Assembly (NCBI GenBank): GCA_949130495.1
Contig: OX422214.1
Coordinates: 5,750,046 to 5,814,045 of the forward strand
Source: Sambucus nigra
Taxonomy: Eukaryota; Streptophyta; Magnoliopsida; Dipsacales; Adoxaceae
Reading direction: 5' to 3'
Length of the DNA stretch: 64,000 nucleotides
Positions 35,665 to 47,597 of this stretch are shown here, one piece after another. The notes under the pieces are model-generated. The model made no database searches. It was not told the DNA's origin and worked only from the letters and a program-made list of their open reading frames with translations. A program made the position numbers and the translations under genes. Each line of letters starts with the position of its first letter. Position 1 is the stretch's first letter.

Positions 35665-38457
35665 GAGAAATTTTCCAAAGTACGTAATTGTAAAACGACA
35701 AAAATTTCTAAACCATGTAATTACAAAACGGAACAAATTCGTTCCCCATCAAAACAAAATGTAGTTTTAAAAAAAATGGTAATAATTTTCAAAGTCGTGT
35801 GCATGCCTGAAGGAAAGACAATTCTCTCGGGTATGAATCGTGTGGTCAAGTCATAAAAGTTTTGTATTATAGTACAATGTTCAAAGATATCAATCGTGAT
35901 AATTTTATTGAAGGGTGAATATTTTTTTAAAATTATTTAATGTTGTATAAATAATTTAATTAATAGGCGCGACGCTAATTTTTAAAAGTGTACGTCGTTG
36001 ATAGGATCACACATAGTTGATGGGTGTCATCAAAGGTCCGGTGGGTGTCTCTAAAACTTTGACTGTGAGGGTGGGTGGATGAGATTGGTTGATGGATTTG
36101 TGGTTAGGGACTATGAACAAAATAAAAAAATTAGACTAAACATTTATTAAAAATGTTTGAGAGACTTTGCATACTGACCCTTTTAATATTATAACGAAAA
36201 TAATCTTACCCTCAAAATTTTATTATATATGACGCCATTTGGGCATTCATTATTTCATAGAGATTTGGGAAATTCATTATACCAAAACAAACAAACAAAT
36301 AATGCATTAGTCATAAAATTACTAAAAGGCAATTAAAACAACTAAAAAAGATCTATGAAAAAACTGAAGTACTTTTAAAATAAAGATATAGGAGACCCAA
36401 AAAAGAGATCACTAACTTAACATATCCTGCCATAGTAATGCTCCATAAAATGCAAATTTAGAACAACTATTATTTTGAAACAATTGATCATTATGTAGAG
36501 TGGAAGACAAACCATATGCACTCAACTCTTATAGCCTTTTTCTAATTCTGTAAATAAATCATTACGTAGTCATTTGCTCAACGCAATATCCTAAAGGTCC
36601 AAGCCTATTGAAATAAAATTAGAGTCACAATATTACAGGGATAGAGGCTCTCTTAATTCAATGGAGGAGTGAAGATATAAATTGGTTCTATACTCAAGTT
36701 ATAAGTGTTACACTAAACAAATCCTTTAAGAAAATAAAATTTGGAACCCAATAATTTTAGAATGTGTTTCTTGCATCCCTTTTCAACCATATCAAACCAC
36801 ATTGTAGGAAATAATTGATGGAAATAATTCCCATAATAATTTTCACAGTCATAAGTATATTTGAATCAAACTGCGCTTATATACCATCACCTAGAAGAGT
36901 ACTTCTTATATTAGAATCAAACTTCTTATATATGTTCTCATGTAGATTCTCCAGGCACATAAATAATAAAGTCAGTACTATATGCATAATGTTATAGCAA
37001 TACTGATAAAAGAATTTACAAATCACTATTTTTTTTCTCTCTTTACTTATAATTTAGCTTTCTTGAAACTCACCTAACATCCATGATGATCTATAACGAT
37101 TTCATATTTAATCTTCAACTTACTAATGCAACTCCTAATAAAAATAATATTCAAAATGTTACTCTTGGATCCTGATTGAGTGTAAATCTGAGAATTTCCG
37201 AGCGTGTGATCTTCATATGTTAATGAAAATGTCGATGTTGATGGATCATGATAACCGTGCTCTATCCTAACCACAATAATTCACTATCAGACAGAGAGAG
37301 GGAAGGGATGGATCTCAGCGATGACTGCTGGAAGCACTGGGCAGAGGATAAAAAAAAGGAAATATTGCACGGACTTTGTAGCAAGAGTTATAAGCTTTGC
37401 TTCTGCCAGAACAAATAATAAAAAAGACGTCAACTTTCATAATTAACAAATCAAATAAATTAAAAAAATGAACCTTAATCACATGGGTTACCTTATAGCA
37501 TCTAAACTTGACCAACTAAAAATCACAATGCCCTATATCCAATATCCACCAAACCCCCAATCAAAATCACTACAGATTTGTAAAGTGAAATAATCCATGT
37601 GAATTACGATTTGTGAAAGTCTAAAACCTCCTACAAATTTGGGTAATATATAGCGCACAAAGTACAAATCGAAAATTCTTGTGAATTTCACTAAATTCTA
37701 AGATCACTCAAGCATACAGAGGTTATTTAACAAAAACAAACAATTTCCTTTTGTTTTTTCTTTGGTTAAAAAATTGAGCATATTTATATTATCGACTTTG
37801 GTAATCGCATTTCCAATGCGTATGCAACTGTTCATCTGGAGCTGGAAAAAAACATGACATCGTCAAATAATCATATCTACTCATACATAAGGGAATGAAA
37901 AAGCTTCTTTAATTGCAAACAACCCAAATCTGCAGCTGCTACATGTATGATATCAAGGAAACAAAATGCTAAAACGGATTATAAAACATATTCTATCTAA
38001 TTGATCGCATTATTGTTAAATCTCAAAACACTACCCTCGAGTCATTTCTAAATCCCTCTAATTGAAAGGTCATTTTGAATCATTGGTGATATTGAAGGGT
38101 CTTGACATAGAAATGATTCAGCAAGCTTATACTGACTGAGGAGATAATATAGCTATATAAGCGATTCATTAGTGCTGAGAGTAAAGACATGAGCAACATG
38201 AACCTGTGAATTACCTCGAGAAGTAATAGTTTGAATTTTTTTTCGAATATTCTTTTTCATTTTCAACCTTCTGGGAGCTGTTGTTGTGTCATATTCATTT
38301 GTGAGCTTCTGTAATCTCTTGCTTCACATACAACCACGAAATATCAAAACTAGGTGATCAATCACTCATTTGTGAGCTTCTGTAATCTATTTGCGTACAG
38401 TATTTATGCTTGCCAAGAAATTCTACCTAACGAATACCATGTGGAATGTACTATGTT

Positions 38458-38991
38458 TGTTGATACCAAATTTAATCTACTGACGTGGACCAATAATAAC
38501 AAGACACGTGGCAATCTACATGGCACAATACCCCGAGGAACTACAATACCCCGAGGAACTACAACACCCCGAGGAACTACATCATCCCGAGATACTCTAA
38601 GCACTCCGAGGAACTCTTGATCAACGAGCAACTAAGGCGGTCCGAACTGCATCTCGGCCGTATCATTAATTACCAGACGGACAACTGTTCAACTATTCAT
38701 TATATTCTTGACGCACACGCTGCATTAAATGTATTACCCTTTCACATGTATATCATTTAATGTATCGAACCTTTCATGTACAGCCTCAAGGCTATAAATA
38801 CCTTGTATCTCCCTCATTCAAAGGGACCGGAATTTCTTGAGAGAATTTGTAATCAAGAATTCCACAAACACTCAGCAATAACATAACAGTGGACGTAGGC
38901 TTTATTCCTAGCCGAACCACTTTAAAAATCTTTGTCTTATTTATTTATCTGTGATTGAAAAATTAGAGCGATCTAGTTTTTTACATCAACA
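38458..38991 (+). repeat. 5' LTR of Tat-type element (534 bp)
   Basis: TGTTGATACC to TACATCAACA, with inverted ends TGTTGAT/ATCAACA. It holds three direct repeats of a CCCCGAGGAACTACA motif (near 38530-38582) and a TATA box. Identical to the 3' LTR apart from three substitutions. Confidence 0.95.
38793..38800 (+). promoter_or_regulatory. TATA box in Tat-element LTR
   Basis: TATAAATA in the context AAGGCTATAAATACCTT, about 190 bases before the LTR end, a usual U3/R position. The copy in the 3' LTR is at about 45535-45542. Confidence 0.65.
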
Positions 38992-38994
38992 GAT

Positions 38995-39010
38995 TGGCGC
39001 CGTCTGTGGG
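38995..39010 (+). other. Primer-binding site, tRNA-Asp-like
   Basis: TGGCGCCGTCTGTGGG begins three bases after the LTR. The first 9 bases match the complement of plant tRNA-Asp used by Tat/Athila elements; the remainder diverges. Confidence 0.65.
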
Positions 39011-40850
39011 AACGTGTTACAAGCGTTGTTCTCCACCAAAAGCTAAGTTTTTTATTTTCTCTATGTATAATCAATTATATATTATACATAAATCTTTTGA
39101 TTCAATCATGATTTTTATGTTTATATACATAAATTAATTGTCCAATTTTTATCTGCAAAATGTTGCATATCATGATTTTTAAATCATAACTGTTAGATTA
39201 ATTCTTATTTAAAAATCTGAAAAATAGTAGATTTCATAAATCATAATTCTTTGCTTGATTCTCAAGTTTTAATTTTATATCATGAAATAAATATTTTAAA
39301 TGATTATATATGCCAATATATACGACGATGATAAGATTTGATCATTTTCATTGTTGATTTTGAAATAAATTTTGTAAGATATTTGATGTCTATTCAAATT
39401 CCCATCTTATTTTTAATAAAAGAATGGGAAAAGGTTAAAGACAATGAAAAGTCTTTTCATGGAAATCATGACCCATATATATTCTCTCTCTCTTCAAGTT
39501 TGAGTCTCTTTGCATTCACTTTTATGAATTATATACTTAATTTGGTTCATCTTCCATCTATGTCATTAAAGTCAAATTGATTGATTTCTTTATTTTTGGT
39601 AATGACTTTAATCATTCACCATATTTTTATCTCTCCAAATTGGGAATAGGAAGGGATCAATATGAAAAATAATTTTCTCTCACCTGAAAAATCATTACCC
39701 ACCTCTTGTAAAAGAGGATCAGTAAAATAATCATGACCATATCAAGACTCTGGGAACAAATTTGATATGTTGGCCCCTCGTTCATCGCATCACAAGGTTT
39801 CTTTGACGAAATCACACGATCTAGTGGGTTATATATTTATTCATTTAATTAACAGTCTTAAGGCTTAAATTTTACATTGAATGTTATTTTTGATCTAAAG
39901 ATTCGATATATTCTGGTCATCCAACCATATATTCTATAATTTGAGATATCCTTAACTGTTGGTCGGCAACATCCATGTCGTTTGTCGGCAGCAGTAGAAT
40001 CTTGGGGTATTAAAAAATGCTAAGCACCCCTGATATTTCTTTAAACACGAGTTCGGCTTGGGGACAAGCAGGGGGCTTAAGTCTTTTTAACTTATGATCA
40101 CCCCAAAAATATTTTTAAAGTGCAACTTATACCTGATTAGTTGTTGGAGATTAAATAAATTTACAAAAAACTTTACGTCTTATTTATGATGCATATTTGA
40201 TAATAATTTGTCCATCTCACACACATTTGGCATAAAACATATTATTTCATATTTTGAAATTTTTATGCTGATACATATCATATATTGATTGGATGAGTAA
40301 ATTATTCTCATGACTAATCAATTCAGCCTACACAAATGGTAGAGCAAGATATTAATTTTTACAGGCCCAGATATCTGCTCCAGCACAAATGATTCTATAT
40401 ATCCATTGGGATTCATATTCTATATTCATCTCAACATGGAGCTCGGCGAGATACTTATTATCATATTCAGCTTTGAGGAAAACTATAACAGTTATTATAT
40501 TTCACCCCCAACGGATAGTTGGTCGGGGTAATTCTTATTTATATGCAGGCCAAGCAAAGTTCTCGGCCATATTCTTATGTTCTGGAAAATATTATTCTTA
40601 TTCGGCATTCTGCAATTATGCCTCGACAAGATACTTATTTAGCTTTAAGGAGAATTACAACATTCGTTCGGAAAATTCTTATTTATATTCAGGCCTGACA
40701 ACGTTCTCGGCCATATTCTTATGTTCTGAAAGATCTTATTCTTGTTCGGCATTATATGATTCTACCTCGACGGATCGGCGAGGCACTTTATTATTTTTAA
40801 TTATTCTTTATATCTATTTGAATGCATATTCTATTCTCATTTCAGCAAGG
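39011..40850 (+). other. Untranslated leader of Tat-type element
   Basis: AT-rich, with no gag-like frame. Several CTCGGC(A/C)-containing segments (40440-40780) repeat loosely every ~130-180 bases (TTCTTATTTATAT...GGCC...TTCTCGGCCATATTCTTATG). Probably decayed tandem repeats like those just downstream. Confidence 0.55.
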
Positions 40851-41445
40851 ATGTCTCCAGAATTTATTATATCTTATTCAGATCTAAGGATGTCTCCAGA
40901 ATTTATTATATCTTATTCAGATCTAAGGATGTCTCCAGAATTTATTATATCTTATTCAGATCCAAGGATGTCTCCAGCATTTATTATATCTTATTTAGCT
41001 CCAAGGATGTCTCCAGCATTTATTATATCTTATTCCCAACAATCTGTTGGCCATCGCCGAGGAGGTATCCTGCATTTATATTATCTTATTCCCAACAAAT
41101 CTGTTGGTCATCGCCGAGGAGGTATCCTGGATTTATATTATATTTTATTCCCAACAATCTGTTGGTCATCGCCGAGGAGGTATCCTGCATTTATTATATC
41201 TTATTCAGCTCCAAGGATATCTCCGGAATTTATATTATCTTATTCCCAACGAATCAGTTGGTCATCGCCGAGGAGGTATCCTGCATTTATTATATCTTAT
41301 TCAGCTCCAAGGATATCTCCGGAATTTATATTATCTTATTCCCAACGAATCTGTTGGTCATCGCCGAGGAGGTATCCTGCATTTATATTATATCTTATTC
41401 CCAACAATCTGTTGGTCAGCTTCGAGGAAGTCTTCATCATTTATT
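40851..41445 (+). repeat. Tandem repeats: five 39 bp units, then ~57 and ~115 bp units
   Basis: The 39 bp unit begins ATGTCTCCAGAATTTATTAT and starts at 40851, 40890, 40929, 40968 and 41007. It is followed by units with CCCAACAATCTGTTGGTCAT and CGCCGAGGAGGTATCCTGCA, some alternating with the first type. The 39 bp length keeps a frame open (13-residue repeats), which makes a 362-codon frame over 40389-41477. That frame looks like a by-product of the repeats and resembles no known protein. Confidence 0.88.
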
Positions 41446-41456
41446 ATCAATTACCA

Positions 41457-41553
41457 CCAACTCCGGTTGGTAGATAAAATCCAACTCCGGTTGGTAGACA
41501 AAATCCAACTCCGGTTGGTAGACAAAATCCAACTCCGGTTGGTATTGGTCGAT
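41457..41553 (+). repeat. 24 bp tandem repeat, four units
   Basis: Unit CCAACTCCGGTTGGTAGACA plus AAAT. Each contains the small inverted repeat CCAAC...GTTGG. Confidence 0.9.
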
Positions 41554-41690
41554 AAATCTCATTTAAAGTTCACATTCCACAGTTGGGGGCTTCTATTATA
41601 AATATATTTGTTCATTTGGTGACACATTCTTATATCATCATGCAGTCGAGCATCAAATTCAACCCCGACTAATCACTTTCTCATGAGGAA

Positions 41691-41821
41691 TATTGAAGTT
41701 CAGGAGGTATATTGAAGTTCAGGAGGAATATTGAAGTTCAGGAGGAATATTGAAGTTCAGGAGGTATATTGAAGTTCAGGAGGAATATTGAAGTTCAGGA
41801 GGTATATCGAAATTCAAGAGG
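41691..41821 (+). repeat. 19-20 bp tandem repeat, six to seven units
   Basis: Unit ATTGAAGTTCAGGAGGAAT/GTAT, directly before the RNase H remnant. The last unit is degenerate (ATCGAAATTCAAGAGG). Confidence 0.9.
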
Positions 41822-42250
41822 TGTATTCAGAACTATCAGGACATGATGAAAGAAAGCGAAAAGTATTCCACCGAGGAGCTCTGTCAGACCAGAAATTAGA
41901 AGACAAGTTGCCTATATGGAGGCTATATGTAGATGGATCATCTTTCACTACAGGCTGTGGAGCAGGGATCGTTTTGAACAGCCCAGACGAGGTCGACATG
42001 GAATACGCCCTACGTTTCTAATTCAAAGCTTCTAATAATGAGGTTGAGTATGAGGCCATGGTTGCAGGTCTTAATTTGTCAAATACTATGGAGGCACAAC
42101 AGGTTATTGTCTTCAGTGATTCTCAATTGATCATAAATCAAATATTGGGAATATATGCAACCAAAGGAGAATTGATGATCAAGTATCAAGCAAAGGTGAT
42201 GGAGTTGGTATCAGAGTTTGTTGTTGTTCAAACTGGTATGAATATCAAGA
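41788..42250 (+). pseudogene. Second-type (archaeal-like) RNase H of Tat lineage, with internal stop
   Basis: The frame shows WRLYVDGSS, GCGAGIVL, ALRF-stop-FKASNNEVEYEAM, VFSDSQLIINQI and MIKYQAKV, the pattern of the additional RNase H found in Tat-lineage (Ogre/Retand-like) elements. The three acidic residues (D in YVDGS, E in EYEAM, D in SDSQ) are present. A TAA stop at about 42019-42021 interrupts it. Confidence 0.85.
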
Positions 42251-42339
42251 ATGGAGAATGTGAGAGCATACGCCTTGGCCCGATTAGCATCAGCTACTCG
42301 TACCGAGCTACGAAGAACGATACCAATTGAAGTATTAGA

Positions 42340-42936
42340 AAGTCGGAGCATAAATGAAGACCTGACGATGAATATTATTACCCTTGATTTAGGACCATCT
42401 TGGATGGATCCTATCAGAGCATATATTAAGGAGGAACAATTACCGGAGGATAAGCTCGCTGCTAAGGAACCAAAGTTTAAAGCTGCTCGGTATAATGGTA
42501 TTCGGAAGATAACCTCGTTGCCAAGAAATGGAAGTTTAAAGCTGCTCGACGAGGAATTATGGCAGGTTTGCAAAGATGTGTGCATCCCTCCGAGGTGAAT
42601 TGATTAAAGAGATCCATGAAGGGTCCTGTGGAGCCCATGTAGCAGGTCGAATACTTTTGCAAAAGGTGATGACGCAGAGATACTACTGGCCGACGATGAG
42701 AGCTGATTGTATAGCTTATGCCAAGAAATGTGACAAGTGCCAACGCTTTTCCTCCATCCGAAGAATTCCACAAGCATTGTTGACACCCATAACTCCCTTT
42801 GGCCATTTGCCATATGGGGATTGATTTGGTTGGACCATTGCCGACGACTCGAGGAAGATTCAAATACCTCGTCATCACAGTAGATTATTTTACTAAGTGG
42901 ATAGAAGCTGAGCCACTTATTGACATGACATACGAG
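42340..42936 (+). pseudogene. Integrase N-terminus of Tat-type element, frameshifted and truncated
   Basis: After a linker region (42340-42575) comes a complete His-His-Cys-Cys zinc finger (IHEGSCGAH... CDKCQ) with YYWPTMRAD between. A frameshift follows near 42815. The +1 frame then gives GIDLVGPLPTTRGRFKYLV and DYFTKWIEAEPL, holding the first catalytic Asp only. The match stops at about 42936. The second Asp and the Glu of the catalytic triad are absent. Confidence 0.85.
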
Positions 42937-43051
42937 AAGAAGAGTATCCAGCCCCGAGAAGAATCAAGCTATACAAGAGGAAATGAAGACCGAGCAAGAG
43001 AGAGATCTAGATCTCCTCATCGGGCAGAAGAAAAACAATAAATGAAGAATG

Positions 43052-43620
43052 TGTGTTGATTTCACCGATATCAACAAGGCAGTGGATGCTACCTCGGGAC
43101 ACGAACTGCTCATGGATACTTACTCTGGCTACAACCAGATCAAAATGAAACCTGAAGACAAGGAACGACATAACAACGGCTGATGAACAAGGTTTTTGCC
43201 GAGCAAATCAGTTGCAGTATGGAAGTCTATGTTGATGACATGCAAGAAAGTTGCTGATCATTTGGTTGACTTGAGTCAAACTTTTGATCAACTAGATAAT
43301 TATCAAATGAAACTCAACCCGACGAAGTGCACATTTGGAGTACGAGAAGGAATGTTCCTCGGGTACATCATCAACCAGCGAGACGTTGAAGCAAATCCAG
43401 ACAAGATCAAAGCCCTTTTAGGGTTGCGATCCCCAAAAACGAAAGAAGAGGTGCAGAGATCAGATACCCAAAGCTGGAAAAATTGGCAGTGGCATTAATT
43501 AAAGCAAGTAGAAGAAGGAGGCTGTGTTTCCAGGCCCATACCATGCATACTGACATGCCATTAATACAAGCTATAGCAGAGTTTACTGATCTTAATACTC
43601 CCGAGAAACAAAAATTGCTC
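43052..43620 (+). pseudogene. Reverse transcriptase and RNase H start of Tat-type element, downstream of integrase
   Basis: Fragments in several frames: FTDINKAVDA... YSGYNQIKM (43052-43160), a deletion, then YVDDM with the catalytic Asp pair (about 43225-43242), LNPTKCTFGV...FLGYI (43310-43375), and a RNase H connection segment (YPKLEKLAVALIKASR... FQAHT, 43465-43540). Internal deletions and frameshifts remove function. In this lineage RT should precede the second RNase H and integrase, so this block is out of order. Confidence 0.82.
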
Positions 43621-43659
43621 GCTGATCAACCTGTGGATGTTACAGGATCAACCAAGAAG

Positions 43660-43985
43660 ACTGCTCTAAGGAGCCATGCTCTACGGAGCCATGCTCTACG
43701 GAGCCACGCTCTACGGAGCAAAAGTGCTATAAGTAGCCAACCTCCTTTGGTTAGGAGGACACGCTCTACGGAGCAAAAGTGCTATAAGTAGCCAACCTCC
43801 TTTGGTTAGGAGGACACGCTCTACGGAGCAAAAGTGCTATAAGTAGCCAACCTCCTTTGGTTAGGAGGACACGCTCTAAGGAGCAAAAGTGCTATAAGTA
43901 GCCAACCTCCTTTGGTTAGGAGGACATGCTCTACGGAGCCATGCTCTACGGAGCCACACTCTAAGGAGCCATGCTCTAAGGAGCC
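43660..43985 (+). repeat. GCTCTACGGAGCCAT and 55 bp tandem repeats
   Basis: Fourteen- to fifteen-base units (GCTCTACGGAGCCAT) flank four copies of a 55 bp unit starting at 43720, 43775, 43830 and 43885. Each 55 bp unit contains the inverted repeat CCAACCTCCTTTGGTTAGGAGG and one GCTCTACGGAGC core, itself nearly self-complementary. Confidence 0.9.
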
Positions 43986-45199
43986 AAAAAATTCGAAAGA
44001 ACCCTACTACTCCTTTGGCTAGGAGGTATACACCAGCATGATCAACTACGATTGGTAAGACTTTATATATTCTCGCATTACAACTTATGTTGGTCGGGAG
44101 GTAACATTATTACAAAAAGTTCTTTAAAGAACAAAATATTCCAAACTATACCAAGTATGGTTGGTCGGGGATAAAAACCCACTAACTGTAGTTGGTCGAC
44201 AAGCATAATTTAACAACCTTGATTGGTTGGAAAAATTCTAAACATTTTTTCATTACTTTATTATTAAGTGATCAAGCAACATTGATACTTGTAACTTTTT
44301 TGGTCGATGAACCATACAATATTGTTATACATATGCACACATGTAAAGTATTTTACAAAACAATAGCAATTAAGATTGCGAATAAAAATGAAAGTCTTTC
44401 GTTAAATTCAAAAAACAAAATACATTGAGAATGAAAATGTATACTAACTATTACATTGAGATTCCTATTCTATTGGTTTCTTTTCCTTCTACTTTTGAAA
44501 CAGGTTCCTCACCAGCAGGAGGATCATCTAAAATATAAGAGGAGTTTATGAAGTTAAGACCTTTCAACATTCTGATATTCATCACAGATGATCTATCCGA
44601 TAAGCATTAGCCCATTCCCGAGAAGCACTTGCTCGTCCCTAAGAACCTCTTATTCGTCCCCGATCAGAGGTAGAAATCAAAATCAACATCAACAGTATTG
44701 AGATCTTTGCTACTACTATCCCAACCAATAATGAAGAAGAAGTTGTGGGAAAATGTTTCGAAGTCCACCACTAGCTTGGTACTAATCAGATTGAAGAGTT
44801 GGGTTCAAAAGCTATTATGTTACTCGACAAAGTATTCAGAGGATCATAAATCAGAAGAATCAAGCACGTGAAGTTAGCACTCAGTTACTCGGCACAGGAG
44901 GCAGTTGGTCGGTTAGTAAACCAATCAACATACTTGAAGATTATGACAAGCTACAAGCTGCATACTATGGCATGGCTGCATCCAAATTCCCAGGGGTGAT
45001 ACATAGCACACGGAGTTCTTCAAAAGAAATATTAGCAACCATCGATCAGCCTGCATCATATGTCGTCCAAGAGATAATGTACTTTACGTTGAACAAATCA
45101 AGAAGGTAGATCAAGAATTTCACGAGCACCGAGCAGCATTGCAGAATAAATACTCCATCCTTTCAAGTAACCCATCAAGCATGAAGCATTGGTGGCTTC
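43986..45199 (+). other. 3' untranslated region of Tat-type element
   Basis: No coding match. Early part has decayed GTTGGTCG repeats (44035-44230), the rest is unstructured. No convincing polypurine tract precedes the 3' LTR; the last bases are TTGGTGGCTTC. A similar TTGGGGGCTTC occurs at about 41585, upstream of the RNase H block, and might be a leftover from the rearrangement. Confidence 0.5.
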
Positions 45200-45733
45200 T
45201 GTTGATACCAAATTTAATCTACTGACGTGGACCAATAATAACAAGACACGTGGCAATCTACATGGCACAATACCCTGAGGAACTACAATACCCCGAGGAA
45301 CTACAACACCCCGAGGAACTACATCATCCCGAGATACTCTAAGCACTCCGAGGAACTCTTGATCAACGAGCAACTAAGGCGGTCCGAACTGCATCTCGGC
45401 CGTATCATTAATTACCATACGGACAACTGTTCAACTATTCATTATATTCTTGACGCACACGCTGCATTAAATGTATTATCCTTTCACATGTATATCATTT
45501 AATGTATCGAACCTTTCATGTACAGCCTCAAGGCTATAAATACCTTGTATCTCCCTCATTCAAAGGGACCGGAATTTCTTGAGAGAATTTGTAATCAAGA
45601 ATTCCACAAACACTCAGCAATAACATAACAGTGGACGTAGGCTTTATTCCTAGCCGAACCACTTTAAAAATCTTTGTCTTATTTATTTATCTGTGATTGA
45701 AAAATTAGAGCGATCTAGTTTTTTACATCAACA
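45200..45733 (+). repeat. 3' LTR of Tat-type element (534 bp)
   Basis: TGTTGATACC to ACATCAACA, followed by the target duplication ATGTT (45734-45738) matching 38453-38457. Three substitutions separate it from the 5' LTR. Confidence 0.95.
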
Positions 45734-45795
45734 ATGTTGTACCTTGTTTATTGTAACTCGGCCATAATCTATTACTAAGAACGGTAACACTCAAC

Positions 45796-45877
45796 TCAAT
45801 CCTCAGACATCCCTTCCATGTTTGAGGTGTTCTGACCCCGTATTTCTCTTATGATATCCATCTTTGATCCTTCAAAC
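45796..45877 (-). pseudogene. Possible captured terminal exon (unknown gene), copy 2
   Basis: Counterpart of 26721-26802. Same 82-base length, same acceptor context and same TGA stop (FEGSKMDIIRE... MEGMSED). Confidence 0.35.
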
Positions 45878-46797
45878 CTGTTAAACAATTAATGAAATTT
45901 ACATTTTTAGAACCTAAAAATCTTAACATACCTGATGCACAATTTACCCTGATGCATTAATGACATTCTATATAAATAAACAAATAATTAGTACCACTAG
46001 CAGTTTGATGAAATCCCTGTTTGGTTACCAAACATAATACCCTGCACAAAGTAATAGTATTACTATATAGAGAGAACAGAGTAAGTAATAGATTTTAGAT
46101 ATTAAAAAAACAATAGTACTACATATTAGGCTTGGTTTGCGAAGTAATAACTAAAAATACGGACCACAATATACCTTGTGGAGGAGGCTATGAAGGAAAA
46201 AGAAGTTGATGTTTCAGTTATGCAGATTTCAAACCAACCTTCCGAGATTCATTTGATTTTCTTCAAACATGGTTGTAACACCCCGCCTAAAATAATAACG
46301 GGTGGCCAGCCCTATACTATATTAAATCAGGAGTTTTAGATGGTCCAGTCTCAACATCAATGTCGGTACTATATAATATAGGACTAACTACCTGATATCA
46401 TATAGGCGAGATGTTAAAATTTAATAAAATATGCAACAAACAACAAACCAACACTATAACACTACTAATAAAGGAAAGAAAGATGCATGAAGGAACTAAG
46501 ATAAATAAAATGCTAGAATAAAACAAAATAAATAACTACAATAGAATGTACTACAGAAAGTAGACCCGAATAAGCTATCGGGTCACAGCCAATACAATAA
46601 CTGGAATGGAATAAATATAAACATGTATATAAATATCCCTTGGGTATAAACCCGATATACAACATGAATCCTACCTAGAATTTTTTTCAAAGGAGGAAGT
46701 GACTACATTCTACATCCCGCAACAGTCCGCACCTGTCACGGCTCCCAAGCCTCTGGATAGAAGGTCATCTGGCATCCATGCGGTAGGACACATGTAG

Positions 46798-46799
<2 letters not shown>

Positions 46800-46868
<69 letters not shown>
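46800..46868. repeat. (TA)n microsatellite in solo LTR E
   Basis: About 34 TA units at the position corresponding to the tract before CTATTACAGG in family B. Confidence 0.9.
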
Positions 46869-46871
<3 letters not shown>

Positions 46872-47339
46872 GCAGGACGGAAAAGTAAACGGGTCACAGC
46901 CCGAGTTGTGAAAAATATTTATCAAGTGTGTTAACCGTGCATAATAATTATCGGTGCACTTATTTCATAATTAAAAGTGCATTCGCACTCTCGTGGATTG
47001 CCAACTCACCCCTCATCTAACGGCGAGCACCTACTCGCGTCCTTAAGTTTTAGTTAAATTACCCCCATTTATTAGGACAACCTAACTTATCATAGGCCTA
47101 GCCTATACCCACGAGATCTGCCTTCCTATCGTAACCCAATAATCCACCCCTTATCAAAACACAGTTACGTATTTATTTTCAATCATATGTGCCTTATTAG
47201 GATTAGCAGATTCTAGTTTATAATTTAACCATTTATAAATTTAATAAGTTACCCAATATGCATTTGGGTTGAAACATATGGTTTAATTTCTAATTAATAA
47301 GCATGAAAAATTATTATTGACACAGCTTCCCTCCAATTT

Positions 47340-47597
47340 CAACGCTGCGCTGCGTTTCGTGCGTGGGGTGTCTCGCAAAGCAAAATCCAAATAAGGAACC
47401 ACCCCGTTATACTACTCCTTGTCAACGTCGATCCTGGAGATCCATTATGCCACACATAAATATCGACAGAACTTCTCTCTAATCTCAACAATGTACTACG
47501 TTTCATGCGTGGGGTGTCTCGCAAAGTGAAATCCAAACAAGGAACCACCCCGTTACACTACTCCTTGACAATGTCGATCCTAGAGATCAATAATGCC
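47340..47597 (-). repeat. Two copies of the ~100 bp LTR module in solo LTR E
   Basis: Units at about 47345-47455 and 47490-47595 share TCGTGCGTGGGGTGTCTCGC, AAGGAACCACCCCGTTA and CTACTCCTTG. Reverse complement of the module seen once in family B and three times in solo LTR C. Confidence 0.85.

Larger units (their letters stand above)
38458..45733 (+). mobile_element. Tat-type Ty3/gypsy element with scrambled coding order, young insertion (7276 bp)
   Basis: Two 534 bp LTRs (38458-38991, 45200-45733) differ at only three positions that I can find, and the element is flanked by a perfect 5 bp duplication ATGTT. Copy 1 of the Helitron unit shows the empty site (near 26658, ATTATGTCGTACC). The primer site begins TGGCGCCG, as in Tat/Athila-lineage elements primed by tRNA-Asp. 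Coding remnants run second-type RNase H, integrase N-terminus, then reverse transcriptase and the start of the first RNase H. This is not the usual order (RT, RNase H, second RNase H, integrase). Large tandem-repeat blocks flank the coding part. No complete gene remains, so it was mobilised in trans. Confidence 0.9.

Noticed and set aside
40389..41477. 362-codon open frame in the Tat leader
   Set aside because: Its length comes from the 39 bp and multiple-of-three repeats; the residue pattern is repetitive, low-complexity and unlike any known protein, and an overlapping frame (41047-41601) is equally open.
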